From the NCBI RefSeq assembly GCF_001653135.1, contig NZ_BDDS01000008.1, positions 62,001-126,000 of the forward strand: DNA of 64,000 nt, in the 5' to 3' direction. How positions within the stretch are numbered: the first letter of the stretch is position 1; each line of letters starts with the position of its first letter. Position numbers and translations under genes: made by a program. The notes beneath the pieces are model-generated. The model was given only the letters and a program-made list of their open reading frames with translations, was not told the origin of the DNA and did not search any database. Shown piece after piece: positions 17,166-26,244 of this stretch. This DNA comes from Pseudoalteromonas neustonica. GTDB taxonomy: Bacteria > Pseudomonadota > Gammaproteobacteria > Enterobacterales > Alteromonadaceae.

Positions 17166-18812
17166 CTACTGTGTTCGATGTTGCTTGTAATACGCCATTA
17201 AGCCATTTGTCGAACTATCATGTGGATGATTAATATGATCATCAAGTAACTCGGCTTCAATTTTTGAGGCTAGGCCTTTACCGAGTTCAACACCCCATTG
17301 ATCAAAAGAACAAACATTTAATATGATGCCTTGGCAAAAAATCTTATGCTCGTATAAGGCTATCAATCGGCCAACCGCTTTAGCATCTACTTTATCTAAT
17401 AACATCGATGTCGATGGACGATTACCTTGATGTATCTTGTGGTTTAATAACTGTGCTATTTCGGCTTCTGATTTACCTTTTGCGGTTAAATCTGAATGCA
17501 CTTGTTGTGCATCAACACCCATCATCAACGCTTCTGTTTGAGCGAAGAAGTTAGATAATAATATATCATGGTGCTCGCCAACACTTACTTGAGGCTCTAC
17601 AGATGCAATAAAATCAGCTGGGACAACGACGTTACCTTGATGCAAACATTGATAAAAAGCATGTTGGCCATTTATCCCTGTCATACCCCATATAATTGGC
17701 ACAGTCGTGTATGCAACTTTGTTACCTTCAAAATTTACATGTTTACCATTACTTTCCATTTCACCTTGCTGCAAATATGCAGGCAACATATGTAACGCCT
17801 GATCATAAGGTAATATAGCCTGCGACTCATAGCCTAAAAAGCTGGTATTCCATACGCTCAGTAACGCCATGAGTAAGGGGATATTTTCTTCGAATGCTGC
17901 GCTCTGAAAGTGTTCATCAATTTCAAACGCACCTTCTAGTATTGCTTCAAATGCATCAAAGCCTAAATATAACGCAATGGGTAATCCTATCGCACTCCAT
18001 AATGAAAAGCGACCGCCTACCCAATCCCACATAGTGAATACGTTTTCATTGGCAATACCAAATGCAGCGGTTTTCTCTAAATTTGTGCTTACTGCGACAA
18101 AATGCTTGGCTATTGCTTGTTTATCATTGGCTGAATCTAAAAACCATTCAACGGCCGTTTTGGCGTTGGTCATCGTTTCTGATGTTGTAAATGTTTTAGA
18201 TGATATTACAAACAATGTGGTTTCTGGATCGATGTTTTTAAGCACTGAAGCAATTTGTACACCATCAACATTTGAAATGTAATGTACTTTTAAGGTGTCA
18301 TCAGCGTAGCTTTTTAAGGCTTCAGTAGCCATTTGAGGCCCAAGGTTTGAACCACCTACGCCAATACTCACTACATCTTTAACTGTTTTGCCTGTATAAC
18401 CCAACCACTGTCCGTTGCGAACTTTTTCAACGAACAACTTAATTTTATGTAGTTCAGCATTGACAACTGAACTGACATTTTCATCATCTATAATTAATGA
18501 TGATTCTGCACGATTGCGCAGTGCCGTATGAAGGACTGCACGACCTTCGGTAATATTGATTTTTTCACCGCTGAACATTTTTTCGCGCCAGCGAGTAATG
18601 TCGCACTCTTTTGCAAGTGTAATAAGCTGTTCAAAAACATTGTTATCAATTTGTTGTTTTGAATAATCAAACAAAACACCTGGGATTTGAGTTGAAAATT
18701 GCTCGAACCGTGTGCTGTCTTTAGCAAATAAATCTTTAAGATGTGTTTCTTTCATCTTATTTGCACTTAACTTTAATGCTTGCCAACTAGCTAACTGTGA
18801 ACGACAACTCAT
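17166..18812 (-). CDS. pgi: Glucose-6-phosphate isomerase
   Basis: Interconverts glucose-6-phosphate and fructose-6-phosphate. From the ATG at 18812 the protein has 548 residues, against 549 in E. coli. That ATG is preferred over the one at 18821 because AAGGGG is eight to nine bases upstream of it and directly abuts the other. Family signatures DYSKQQI, MFSGEKIN, VSIGVGGSNLGP, VWNTSFLGYESQAILPYDQAL and FDQWGVELGKGLA are clear. It is divergent from the lacI-type gene, and a LacI-type operator lies about 108 bases upstream of its start. Confidence 0.96.
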   Translation of the reverse strand: MSCRSQLASWQALKLSANKMKETHLKDLFAKDSTRFEQFSTQIPGVLFDYSKQQIDNNVFEQLITLAKECDITRWREKMFSGEKINITEGRAVLHTALRNRAESSLIIDDENVSSVVNAELHKIKLFVEKVRNGQWLGYTGKTVKDVVSIGVGGSNLGPQMATEALKSYADDTLKVHYISNVDGVQIASVLKNIDPETTLFVISSKTFTTSETMTNAKTAVEWFLDSANDKQAIAKHFVAVSTNLEKTAAFGIANENVFTMWDWVGGRFSLWSAIGLPIALYLGFDAFEAILEGAFEIDEHFQSAAFEENIPLLMALLSVWNTSFLGYESQAILPYDQALHMLPAYLQQGEMESNGKHVNFEGNKVAYTTVPIIWGMTGINGQHAFYQCLHQGNVVVPADFIASVEPQVSVGEHHDILLSNFFAQTEALMMGVDAQQVHSDLTAKGKSEAEIAQLLNHKIHQGNRPSTSMLLDKVDAKAVGRLIALYEHKIFCQGIILNVCSFDQWGVELGKGLASKIEAELLDDHINHPHDSSTNGLMAYYKQHRTQ

Positions 18813-18919
18813 ATTTAACATCCCCTTAAACTTGCAACAATCTGATTTATAACTATCTTTATATAGAAAGACTAGAATGATAGTGTATTAACCTACAAAG
18901 TAAGTTAACGATAAGTTAA

Positions 18920-18937
18920 AATGACAACGCTGTCAAT
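18920..18937. promoter_or_regulatory. LacI-family operator 3 between pgi and lacI-type gene
   Basis: AATGACAACGCTGTCAAT matches the pattern AATGACARCGYTGTCATT at 17 of 18 positions. It lies about 108 bases upstream of pgi and 224 bases upstream of the regulator gene, so it may control both. Confidence 0.8.
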
Positions 18938-18985
18938 ATTCTACTTTTAAATTTTACAATCGAGATAATAACGTACTTTTACTCT

Positions 18986-19003
18986 TTTGACACCGGTATC
19001 ATA
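18986..19003. promoter_or_regulatory. Weak operator-like palindrome upstream of lacI-type gene
   Basis: TTTGACACCGGTATCATA has a TGACA half and a degenerate TATCA half around a CG centre. It differs at three core positions from the stronger sites. It could be a low-affinity autoregulatory site or chance. Confidence 0.3.
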
Positions 19004-19160
19004 TAATTTATCTCAATTATTTTACTGCTCTTTTCTACTAACTTTAGATACACTAACTGGTTCTGATGAAGAATTGATGACGCGTACTAGTATAAATACG
19101 CGATCTGCTTTCTTCTCGCGTTCATGACAACATTAAAACAACAACCTAATAAGCAACTGT

Positions 19161-20189
19161 ATGAAAGTAACTATAAATGATGTAGCAAAACTCGCGGGGG
19201 TTTCAATGAAAACCGTATCGCGAGTAATTAATAAAGAACCTTCTGTTCGTAAAAAAACCTTCGATATAGTCATGGATGCTGTCAAAGAACTTAATTATCA
19301 GCCTAACCTAGCAGCAAGAAACCTAGCGGGTACTTCGTCGTTTACTGTCGGGTTAGTTTATGACAACCCTAATGCTTACTATGTAATTGATATGCAAAAT
19401 GGTGTACTTTCACGTTGTAAAGAAGAAGGGTATGAATTAGTTATCCATCCATGCAGCTACACAGATTCTCAAATGGAAGAAGAGTTTATTACGATGATCA
19501 AACGTTCTCGTTTGGCAGGGCTCGTACTTACACCACCGCTTTCTGAGCATAGTAAAATTACCAATTTATTAGATGAATTAAAAATTCATTATGTGCGCGT
19601 TCTTTCAGGTCGCCCTACGGATGATGATCAAGATACCTGTATCTATGTAAACGATTATAAAGCAGCTTATGAAATTACGACACATCTTCTAAAGCATGGC
19701 CATACAAACATCGGTTTTATCTGTGGTGATAAAGAACATAAGTCAACCAGTGAACGCCTTGAAGGCTATAAAGCAGCACTCGTCGATTTTGATACGCCGC
19801 TCAATGCTGCTTTTTTATATGACGGAAAATATTCTTTTGAATCTGGGGTCGAGGGTGCTAAAGCATTACTTAAAGACAATAATGAATTAGCAATTACTGC
19901 TATCTTAGGCGGCAATGATGAAGTGGCCGCTGGCGCGCTCTTTGCTTCTCGTCTAATGGGGATTCAAATCCCGGAGCAACTATCTATCACAGGATTTGAG
20001 GATTCGCCATTCTCACGTCAAACTTGGCCAAAGCTCACCACTGCGCATCAAGCAAATGATGTTATTTCGCAGCACGCAGCGCGTTTATTGTTTACTAAAA
20101 CGCGTGGCGCACGTAATCAAGATAAAGAAATTATTACCTCATTTACACCGTCAATCGTGATCCGTGAAAGCTCTGGACCAAAACAATAA
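19161..20189 (+). CDS. LacI-family transcriptional regulator of the carbohydrate regulon
   Basis: DNA-binding repressor of 342 residues. The helix-turn-helix is at the N-terminus (TINDVAKLAGVSMKTVSRVINKEPSV), with recognition segment SMKTVSRV, followed by the hinge NLAARNLAGTSS and a periplasmic-binding-protein-like effector domain (ILGGNDEVAAGAL, ITGFEDSPFSR). It is divergent from pgi. The palindromes at 8237, 13777, 14199 and 18920 are its most likely targets because it is the only such regulator in the window and one site lies in its own promoter region. The core resembles NagR-type boxes, but no nag genes are present here, so the effector (a sugar or sugar phosphate) is not assigned. Confidence 0.9.
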   Translation: MKVTINDVAKLAGVSMKTVSRVINKEPSVRKKTFDIVMDAVKELNYQPNLAARNLAGTSSFTVGLVYDNPNAYYVIDMQNGVLSRCKEEGYELVIHPCSYTDSQMEEEFITMIKRSRLAGLVLTPPLSEHSKITNLLDELKIHYVRVLSGRPTDDDQDTCIYVNDYKAAYEITTHLLKHGHTNIGFICGDKEHKSTSERLEGYKAALVDFDTPLNAAFLYDGKYSFESGVEGAKALLKDNNELAITAILGGNDEVAAGALFASRLMGIQIPEQLSITGFEDSPFSRQTWPKLTTAHQANDVISQHAARLLFTKTRGARNQDKEIITSFTPSIVIRESSGPKQ

Positions 20190-20203
20190 ACCTTCACTAC
20201 TAT

Positions 20204-20232
20204 AATTAAGACGCTTTTAAGCGTCTTAATTA
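20204..20232. terminator. Bidirectional terminator between lacI-type gene and the sulfur fusion gene
   Basis: The stem AATTAAGACGC / GCGTCTTAATT with a TTTTAA loop sits between two convergent genes, 15 bases after one stop and 17 bases from the other. Confidence 0.75.
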
Positions 20233-20248
20233 TTAACACTTTGCTATT

Positions 20249-22498
20249 TTATAGCAATGCCATCCCACCGCTGAGATTATAAACATCCGTAAAACCAAGC
20301 TGAGATAAGTTAGTGGCGGCTTGCTTTGAACGATTACCGCTGCGACACAGTAAGATATATTTACCTCGTGGGTTTAATTGCCCGTCAACTAACGCGTTTG
20401 CCATCCTGCTTAGCGGTATATTCATCACTCGCGCAGGCTTGATTGAAAACAATTGAGGAATATTATTTGCACCATGTTCGTACGGTTCACGAGTATCAAT
20501 TAAGGTTACATCATTTGTAGCTAACATGTCTTTTGCTTGTGCCGCATTTAGTTCATACGCAGTACTATGTTGCAAACTATCAGCATACCCACACAAGGTT
20601 GCAAATTTCGATAAGTTAGATTCATCGCTGTGACTTTTTTTACTAGCAAACTCAGCATCACTTAATTCATTAACTAACAATGCATGCAATAGCGGTGTTT
20701 GCTGTTGCTGAACTTGCCAATTAATCGCAAAACATTGTTGATAATCATGACCAGAACACATTACCGTCGCATTATCTAAACGTTGTGATAATTGGCGTAA
20801 AGAGTACGCCATTACTAAGGCATCGCCACCATCTATTGCGGTATTACCAAGTCCCGCAGGTAACAGTAAATCACCGCAAAAACAAAAACGTACTTGCTTA
20901 GATTGATTACATCGCAATAAATAACTAACACTATCTACACTGTGCCCTGGTGTCGCGACTCGTTCAATTGTGCACTCAGGTAATTCTATGGCAGTTTGAT
21001 GCACAGGCCACCCTAGCTGATGTTCAGCCTCAAGGCTGAATCTCAGCGCTTGTGCGAGTAAGGTTATTGCACCACTGCGCTCTTGGTGGGCATGGGTATC
21101 TAAAATAGCTGCCACCGTTAAATTTTGTGTATGGACTATTTTTTCAAGACGTGGAATAAGCTCAATAATAGGATCAATAATGACCGCTTGCTTGTCTTGG
21201 CTAACGTAAAGCCAGCAACACGCTCCTTGATGTCTAAATTGTGTTAGCCCTAATGCACATGCTTCTTGCAACGGGAATGCTGAATCAGAAACCACTAAAC
21301 AGTTGGCCTCAAGAATCGGTTTTAATGATCGAATTCTCTCACACGCAAGATCAATTTCAGCCGCCGTTGTGGCTGGGCCAAATGATAAGCGAATTGCGTT
21401 TTCACTGCGCCAATCACTTACCCCCATAGCATCTAACACAAAACTACGATTTGCACCAGAGCTGCACGCGGAGCCACCACTAATACGGATCCCTGCGGCA
21501 TCAAATAAATCCATAATTTCTTTACTCGTGAGCTCGTCAATGGAAAAGTTTAACGTCGTTGGCACCGACAATTCAAAAGCATGATTAAAGGTTAAGTTAC
21601 CAAAGGTATCCACCAATGCCTGATGCAGCTGTTTACGATAACTATTTAAAACCTCGATAGATTTAAATGTATTGTCTGCTTTGTCGAGCAATAACGAAAA
21701 AAGTTTATTGAGTCCGGCGATCCCCGGTAAGTTTTCTGTACCCGAGCGCATTCCACTTTCTTGTCCGCCACCAGCAATAAAAGGTGTATATGCACTGCCT
21801 TGGCGAATGTATAACACGCCAATTCCTTTGGGAGCATACAGTTTATGGCCTGAAAAAGGTGCATAGTCAATCGTTGTATCACTCAGTGCTAAGGCGGTTT
21901 TACCTAGAGCTTGGACACAATCGACCATCCAAGCGACTTCTGTATTGTGAGCACGTATCACTGCTTCAATTGCGCTTAAATCTTGATAAACGCCTGTTTC
22001 ATTGTTAACGGCCATAGTACAAATCATCAGTGCATCACTGGCGTATTGTGCAATAAAATCTAAATCTAAAATCCCCTCACTCGATACCGGGATTGCCAGC
22101 AAAGTGGCGTTAATACCCAAAACAGCATTCCAATGCAATAAGGTATTTGGTACCGCTTTATGTTCTGTAGCCCCATACAGTAAAACAGGGTTTTTCTTAG
22201 TATGCTGTTTAGCCGCTATTAGGGTAGATACAACGGCCGTTTGAATACCTTCCGTTGCCCCTGACGTAAATAATATATCACCTAGCTGAGCACCTATAAC
22301 ATCACGCGCTTTTTGCCGTGTTTGCTCTAATAAGTGTTTAGCTTGAATACCAGTGATGTGTGAGGATGAGGGGTTACCAAAACAAATTTGCATAGTGTGT
22401 GAGACGACTTCTGCTATGCACGGAAGTACCGGCGTCGTTGCGTTTGCATCAAGGTAAATTTGTGACGATGAGTCAGTAGGTAATAATAAGTCAGACAT
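20249..22498 (-). CDS. Three-domain sulfur protein: cysteine desulfurase, persulfide-dioxygenase-like, rhodanese
   Basis: One 749-residue polypeptide with three domains. Residues 14-390 form an IscS/NifS-type desulfurase, with PLP lysine Lys219 in SGHKLYAPKG and the persulfide cysteine Cys345 in SGGSACSSG. Residues 400-610 form an ETHE1-like metallo-beta-lactamase fold. It keeps the three residues that bind iron in ETHE1 (His469 in DTHAH, His519 in TPGHS, Asp543 in CGD) and a later His584, but the usual HxHxDH motif is altered to HAHQER. Residues 645-749 form a rhodanese with active-site loop CRSGNR (Cys718). The likely role is to generate, transfer and oxidise protein or low-molecular-weight persulfide, an inference from domain order. 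It lies 113 bases downstream of perM and the TusA-like gene on the same strand. Confidence 0.85.
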   Translation of the reverse strand: MSDLLLPTDSSSQIYLDANATTPVLPCIAEVVSHTMQICFGNPSSSHITGIQAKHLLEQTRQKARDVIGAQLGDILFTSGATEGIQTAVVSTLIAAKQHTKKNPVLLYGATEHKAVPNTLLHWNAVLGINATLLAIPVSSEGILDLDFIAQYASDALMICTMAVNNETGVYQDLSAIEAVIRAHNTEVAWMVDCVQALGKTALALSDTTIDYAPFSGHKLYAPKGIGVLYIRQGSAYTPFIAGGGQESGMRSGTENLPGIAGLNKLFSLLLDKADNTFKSIEVLNSYRKQLHQALVDTFGNLTFNHAFELSVPTTLNFSIDELTSKEIMDLFDAAGIRISGGSACSSGANRSFVLDAMGVSDWRSENAIRLSFGPATTAAEIDLACERIRSLKPILEANCLVVSDSAFPLQEACALGLTQFRHQGACCWLYVSQDKQAVIIDPIIELIPRLEKIVHTQNLTVAAILDTHAHQERSGAITLLAQALRFSLEAEHQLGWPVHQTAIELPECTIERVATPGHSVDSVSYLLRCNQSKQVRFCFCGDLLLPAGLGNTAIDGGDALVMAYSLRQLSQRLDNATVMCSGHDYQQCFAINWQVQQQQTPLLHALLVNELSDAEFASKKSHSDESNLSKFATLCGYADSLQHSTAYELNAAQAKDMLATNDVTLIDTREPYEHGANNIPQLFSIKPARVMNIPLSRMANALVDGQLNPRGKYILLCRSGNRSKQAATNLSQLGFTDVYNLSGGMALL

Positions 22499-22611
22499 TA
22501 AAAACGCACCATATTACTAAAAGATATATCTTATAACCCATTCTACCTAAAATTAATGGGCCGCGTAAGAATCAATTAGTTAGTCAAGTGCGTTTTCTAT
22601 GCTATTTAAGA

Positions 22612-23694
22612 CTAAAGCTGATTAGTTTTTTCGCTCTCTTGGTCTTCATATTTAGTTGACCATGCATTGAGCAACGCTTTTACCAACGATGCTAATGGAA
22701 TAGCAAAAAACACGCCCCAAAAACCCCATAACCCACCAAAAAATAATACGGCTACAATAATAAACACCGGATTTAAATCAACAGCCTCAGAGAACAACAA
22801 TGGCACTAAAACATTACCATCAAGTGCCTGTATGATGCCGTACACAATAAGTATAGTCCAAAAGTGGGTTTCTAAACCAAATTGAAATAACGCAACAGCA
22901 GCGACAGGAATAGTCACAAGTGCAGCTCCCACAAACGGGATCAACACAGAAAAACCCACCAATACACCTAGTAATGCTGCATAACGTAAATCAAAAATAG
23001 TGAATGCAACAAACGATACCGAACCAACTATAAGAATTTCAAATACCTTACCGCGAATATAATTCATGATTTGCTGGTTCATTTCATGCCAAACCTGCAA
23101 AATTAAACGGCGCTGTTTGGGGATTAATTTTTCTGCACTTTTAACTAGCTCAAGCTTATCTTTGAGCATAAAAAAGACCAATAGTGGCACCAAGATTAAA
23201 TAAATAAGCCAAGCAACAACATCTTTTAATGACGTCAGCGAAAAAGAGAGCAGCACTTGCCCAAAATCGATTGCTTTTGCTTCAACACTTGTTACAACTG
23301 ATTTGACCTGTTCTTCGCTTATTAAACTTGGGTATTGCTGTGGTAAATGAAGCAAAAATGACTTTCCTTGCTCAATCATATGCGGCGTTTCTTGTACCAA
23401 GTTACTTGTTTGTTGCCAAAGTACAGGACCAATACCAATGATCAGAGTTAGCATAAGGCCCGTAAATATGAGCATTACAATAACCGTGGCCGTAAAGCGA
23501 CGTAAGCCAAGTCGTTCTAAATATGCAGCTGGCCAATCAAGTAAATAGGCAATTACCAATGCCACTAACACCGGAACAATAAATGCGCCAAAAAAATAAA
23601 ACATCGCCATTAAAGCGATTAATAAAAATAACAAGGTAACAGAGTGTGGATCTGAGAACTTCCTTTCGTACCACGTTTTTACATATTCAAACAC
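22612..23694 (-). CDS. perM: PerM / AI-2E-family membrane transporter
   Basis: Polytopic inner-membrane protein of 360 residues in the AI-2 exporter (PerM/YhhT/TqsA) family. It has hydrophobic segments at about 18-55 and 65-90, a long cytoplasmic or periplasmic helical loop, and a C-terminal block of four to five segments with the family stretches GVLVGFSVLIPFVGA and ALDGNVLVPLLFSEAVDLNP. The transported compound is unknown. Its start overlaps the end of the TusA-like gene by 8 bases, so they are translationally coupled. Confidence 0.88.
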   Translation of the reverse strand: MFEYVKTWYERKFSDPHSVTLLFLLIALMAMFYFFGAFIVPVLVALVIAYLLDWPAAYLERLGLRRFTATVIVMLIFTGLMLTLIIGIGPVLWQQTSNLVQETPHMIEQGKSFLLHLPQQYPSLISEEQVKSVVTSVEAKAIDFGQVLLSFSLTSLKDVVAWLIYLILVPLLVFFMLKDKLELVKSAEKLIPKQRRLILQVWHEMNQQIMNYIRGKVFEILIVGSVSFVAFTIFDLRYAALLGVLVGFSVLIPFVGAALVTIPVAAVALFQFGLETHFWTILIVYGIIQALDGNVLVPLLFSEAVDLNPVFIIVAVLFFGGLWGFWGVFFAIPLASLVKALLNAWSTKYEDQESEKTNQL

Positions 23695-23905
23695 AATTTG
23701 GCTCCACGATTAACAACCCATGCTGTTGTTCTAATTTATATTGATAATTATTTTTCTGTAAAAACCGTTCAATATCTTGAATCGGTTGTTGTTCCAATAT
23801 TCTAAATTCAATAGTTTGCTGAGCTAATAATGCCTGCCGTAACCCTAATTTAAACTGAATAAATTGCTGCGGGCATTTAAATACACGTAAATCCTGCTTT
23901 AACAT
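23687..23905 (-). CDS. TusA/SirA-like sulfur carrier protein
   Basis: A 72-residue protein with the TusA fold pattern: DLRVFKCPQQFIQFKLGLRQ (5-24), then alternating strands and a helix, ending HGLLIVEP. TusA proteins carry persulfide on the cysteine of a CPxP motif. Here Cys11-Pro12 is kept, but the second proline is replaced by Gln (CPQQ). It is encoded immediately upstream of perM, which precedes the desulfurase fusion, so it may receive sulfur from that protein (inference). No clear Shine-Dalgarno sequence is visible. Confidence 0.7.
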   Translation of the reverse strand: MLKQDLRVFKCPQQFIQFKLGLRQALLAQQTIEFRILEQQPIQDIERFLQKNNYQYKLEQQHGLLIVEPNCV

Positions 23906-24062
23906 AGTGAATAATTATACCTGCTGAAATAAACAATTAGTCCCATAACTTAAGTAACCACACGCCTTATACCATAGCTGACAATAACAAAAGTAACTTT
24001 TCCTTAAAACAAACATCACAATGGTTTATCCTTATAGCATAGTTTGTAGTAAGGATAGGTTA

Positions 24063-24728
24063 ATGCCTGGCACGCATAATAAAGCGCAACTACCCAGTAA
24101 TCCAACTCTCAAAGAGATTAACTGGTATAAAAAACAAATAAACTGGGGAGAGCTTCCCCCTTTTTATCATCTTGTGGCATCCTCGGTGAGTGAGGCGGAA
24201 GGTATTCTTGAACACGGCTTTGACAATGCGGTGAAAAGGTTAATTGATAAACGTAATTGGAATATCGATTTACTCGATGGCCATGAGGACTCTGTTGGCG
24301 AAATTCACTGCGACAAAAAACCTCGAATTGCATTACATCAAGTATTCACAGATCGTGGTTTTGAATTATGGGCATTACCCTATGCTAAAGATGTGACCAT
24401 TGATCAATATGTCAAAGACAATCGTTTTATGGAATTTAATGTATGGGATCCCCATTCAATGAAAAACCTGATCCGCATTAACCAGTTACATAAATTTATT
24501 GGTTTTTATTTTGAGCGTGGTGACAAAGCCGATAAAGCCGTCATCCTTCATGCGCATAAGGTAGTCCATAAAATTATTAATTTTTTACAACGAGAATTGA
24601 ACGTAGTAAAGCTTGATGGAGTCACAATAAAAGAGTTATACCAATTATGCGAAAAAGACAGTCGCGCATGCAGTGATGAAATTGATATTGCTAAACTCAT
24701 GCTCGGTGAAAATCTTAACAAGGAATAA
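24063..24728 (+). CDS. Protein of unknown function, coupled to bepA
   Basis: Soluble-looking protein of 221 residues from the ATG at 24063, which has AAGGA about nine bases upstream. The open frame begins 14 codons earlier at 24021 without support. There is no signal peptide or membrane segment. The composition is rich in aromatic and charged residues (PPFYHLVASSVSEAEGIL, FNVWDPHSMKNLIRINQLHKF). I do not recognise a family. Its stop is one base before the bepA ATG, so the two are co-translated, which hints at envelope biology or chance operon membership. Confidence 0.75.
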   Translation: MPGTHNKAQLPSNPTLKEINWYKKQINWGELPPFYHLVASSVSEAEGILEHGFDNAVKRLIDKRNWNIDLLDGHEDSVGEIHCDKKPRIALHQVFTDRGFELWALPYAKDVTIDQYVKDNRFMEFNVWDPHSMKNLIRINQLHKFIGFYFERGDKADKAVILHAHKVVHKIINFLQRELNVVKLDGVTIKELYQLCEKDSRACSDEIDIAKLMLGENLNKE

Positions 24729-24729
24729 A

Positions 24730-26190
24730 ATGCAGCTAAAATCAGTCTTTATTACACTATTCAGTGCCTTTTTAACGTTTAGTATCCTGATCAGTGAACC
24801 ATTAAAGGCGCAAACCAGCTTTAAACTTCCTGATCTTGGCACATCAGCGCTGCAAGCTTTACCGCTTGAAAAAGAACAAGCAATCGGTGCAGTAATGATG
24901 ATGCAAATTCGTGGTTCATCACCGGTAGTAAGTGATCCCGTTTTAGATGAATACTTAACAACAATTGGCCGTAAATTAGTTGCCAGTGCCAGTGATGTAC
25001 GTTTTCCATTTTCATTTTTTTGGATAAATAACCCCGAAATAAATGCCTTTGCTTTTTATGGTGGTCATGTCGGGGTACATACAGGTTTAATAGCACAATC
25101 AGATAACGAAAGTCAGTTTGCATCTGTACTTGGCCACGAAATAGCCCACGTAACCCAACGCCATCTAGCACGTCGGATCCAGCAACAACAAGATAATAGT
25201 GCCCTAACAATAGCGGGGATGATCGCTGGTATTCTTGCAACTGTCGTGTCTCCTGATGCTGGCCTAGCGATTATTTCAGCCAATCAAACACAAGCGGCCT
25301 TCAGCCAATTGACTCATAGCCGCTCAGCCGAGCAAGAAGCCGATCGTATTGGTATGCAAACGCTAAATAATGCGGGATTTGACCCTTACGCCTCAAGTGA
25401 GTTTTTAACTAAGCTCGCAGCACAAATTCGTTACAAATATAAACCCCCAGCCTTTTTACTTACACACCCCTTACCTGAAAGTCGGGTGTCTGATGTACGC
25501 CTACGAGCCCAACAATTTGATAAACGTCAATTACCTGATAGCTTAAACTTCAACCTTGCAAAAAGCCGCGCTATTGCCCGCTATCAATATGAACCTGTTG
25601 CAGCTGAAAACTTATTTAGAAAACTGCTTCGTGAAAACAGTTTTTATAATACTGCCGCACTTAATTATGGTTTAGGTATTAGTTTGCTCGATCAAAAAAA
25701 GCTTGCTGAAGCTGCACCAATTTTAAATGAGTTACTAGCCAGCGATCCAAAGAATTTATTTTACATTGATACGTATACTGACTTACTTATTGCACAAGAA
25801 AAAGCGGCTGATGCCGTTAAATATTTAGCACCGCTGCATCAAAATCGTCCTAATAACCAAGTAATCACACTAAATTATGCCAATGCCGCAATAGAAGCTA
25901 AGCAATATGATGTTGCCGAACGAATATTAAAGTCATTTTTATTAGAAAAACCAAATCATAACTTAGGTAAGCAATTAATCACTGACACATTTAAAAAACA
26001 AGACAATTTAGCCGCTTACCATGAAGCAAATGCCGACGTATATGTTCAATATGGTGCTTATTTGAAAGCTGCTGACGAAGTCCAAAAAGCATTAAATTTT
26101 GTAAAACCTGAAGAATTAAATAAGCAGCAGCGTCTCAAAGCATTACTTACGCAATACCGACAAATGCAAAAAGAACTCGCGAGGCTTTAA
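24730..26190 (+). CDS. bepA: Beta-barrel assembly-enhancing protease BepA
   Basis: Periplasmic M48 zinc metalloprotease and chaperone that repairs or removes stalled outer-membrane proteins such as LptD. It has 486 residues from the ATG at 24730 (AGGA six bases upstream), with a signal peptide (1-27, ending LKAQ), the zinc motif HEIAH in LGHEIAHVTQRH, a third ligand region SAEQEADRIGMQ, and TPR repeats in the C-terminal half. The longer open frame from 24673 overlaps the upstream gene and lacks support. The perM / bepA / arsC-like neighbourhood is common in gammaproteobacteria. Confidence 0.93.
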   Translation: MQLKSVFITLFSAFLTFSILISEPLKAQTSFKLPDLGTSALQALPLEKEQAIGAVMMMQIRGSSPVVSDPVLDEYLTTIGRKLVASASDVRFPFSFFWINNPEINAFAFYGGHVGVHTGLIAQSDNESQFASVLGHEIAHVTQRHLARRIQQQQDNSALTIAGMIAGILATVVSPDAGLAIISANQTQAAFSQLTHSRSAEQEADRIGMQTLNNAGFDPYASSEFLTKLAAQIRYKYKPPAFLLTHPLPESRVSDVRLRAQQFDKRQLPDSLNFNLAKSRAIARYQYEPVAAENLFRKLLRENSFYNTAALNYGLGISLLDQKKLAEAAPILNELLASDPKNLFYIDTYTDLLIAQEKAADAVKYLAPLHQNRPNNQVITLNYANAAIEAKQYDVAERILKSFLLEKPNHNLGKQLITDTFKKQDNLAAYHEANADVYVQYGAYLKAADEVQKALNFVKPEELNKQQRLKALLTQYRQMQKELARL

Positions 26191-26244
26191 GTCTCGCGCC
26201 GCTTACCTTAAAATAGCCCTACTTTATCTCATTGGATTGTTACT

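Larger units (their letters stand above)
18813..19160. other. Divergent promoter region pgi / lacI-type regulator
   Basis: A 348-base region holding one strong operator (18920) and one weaker operator-like palindrome (18986). The rest is AT-rich and probably contains both promoters; no RNA gene is visible. Confidence 0.6.
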
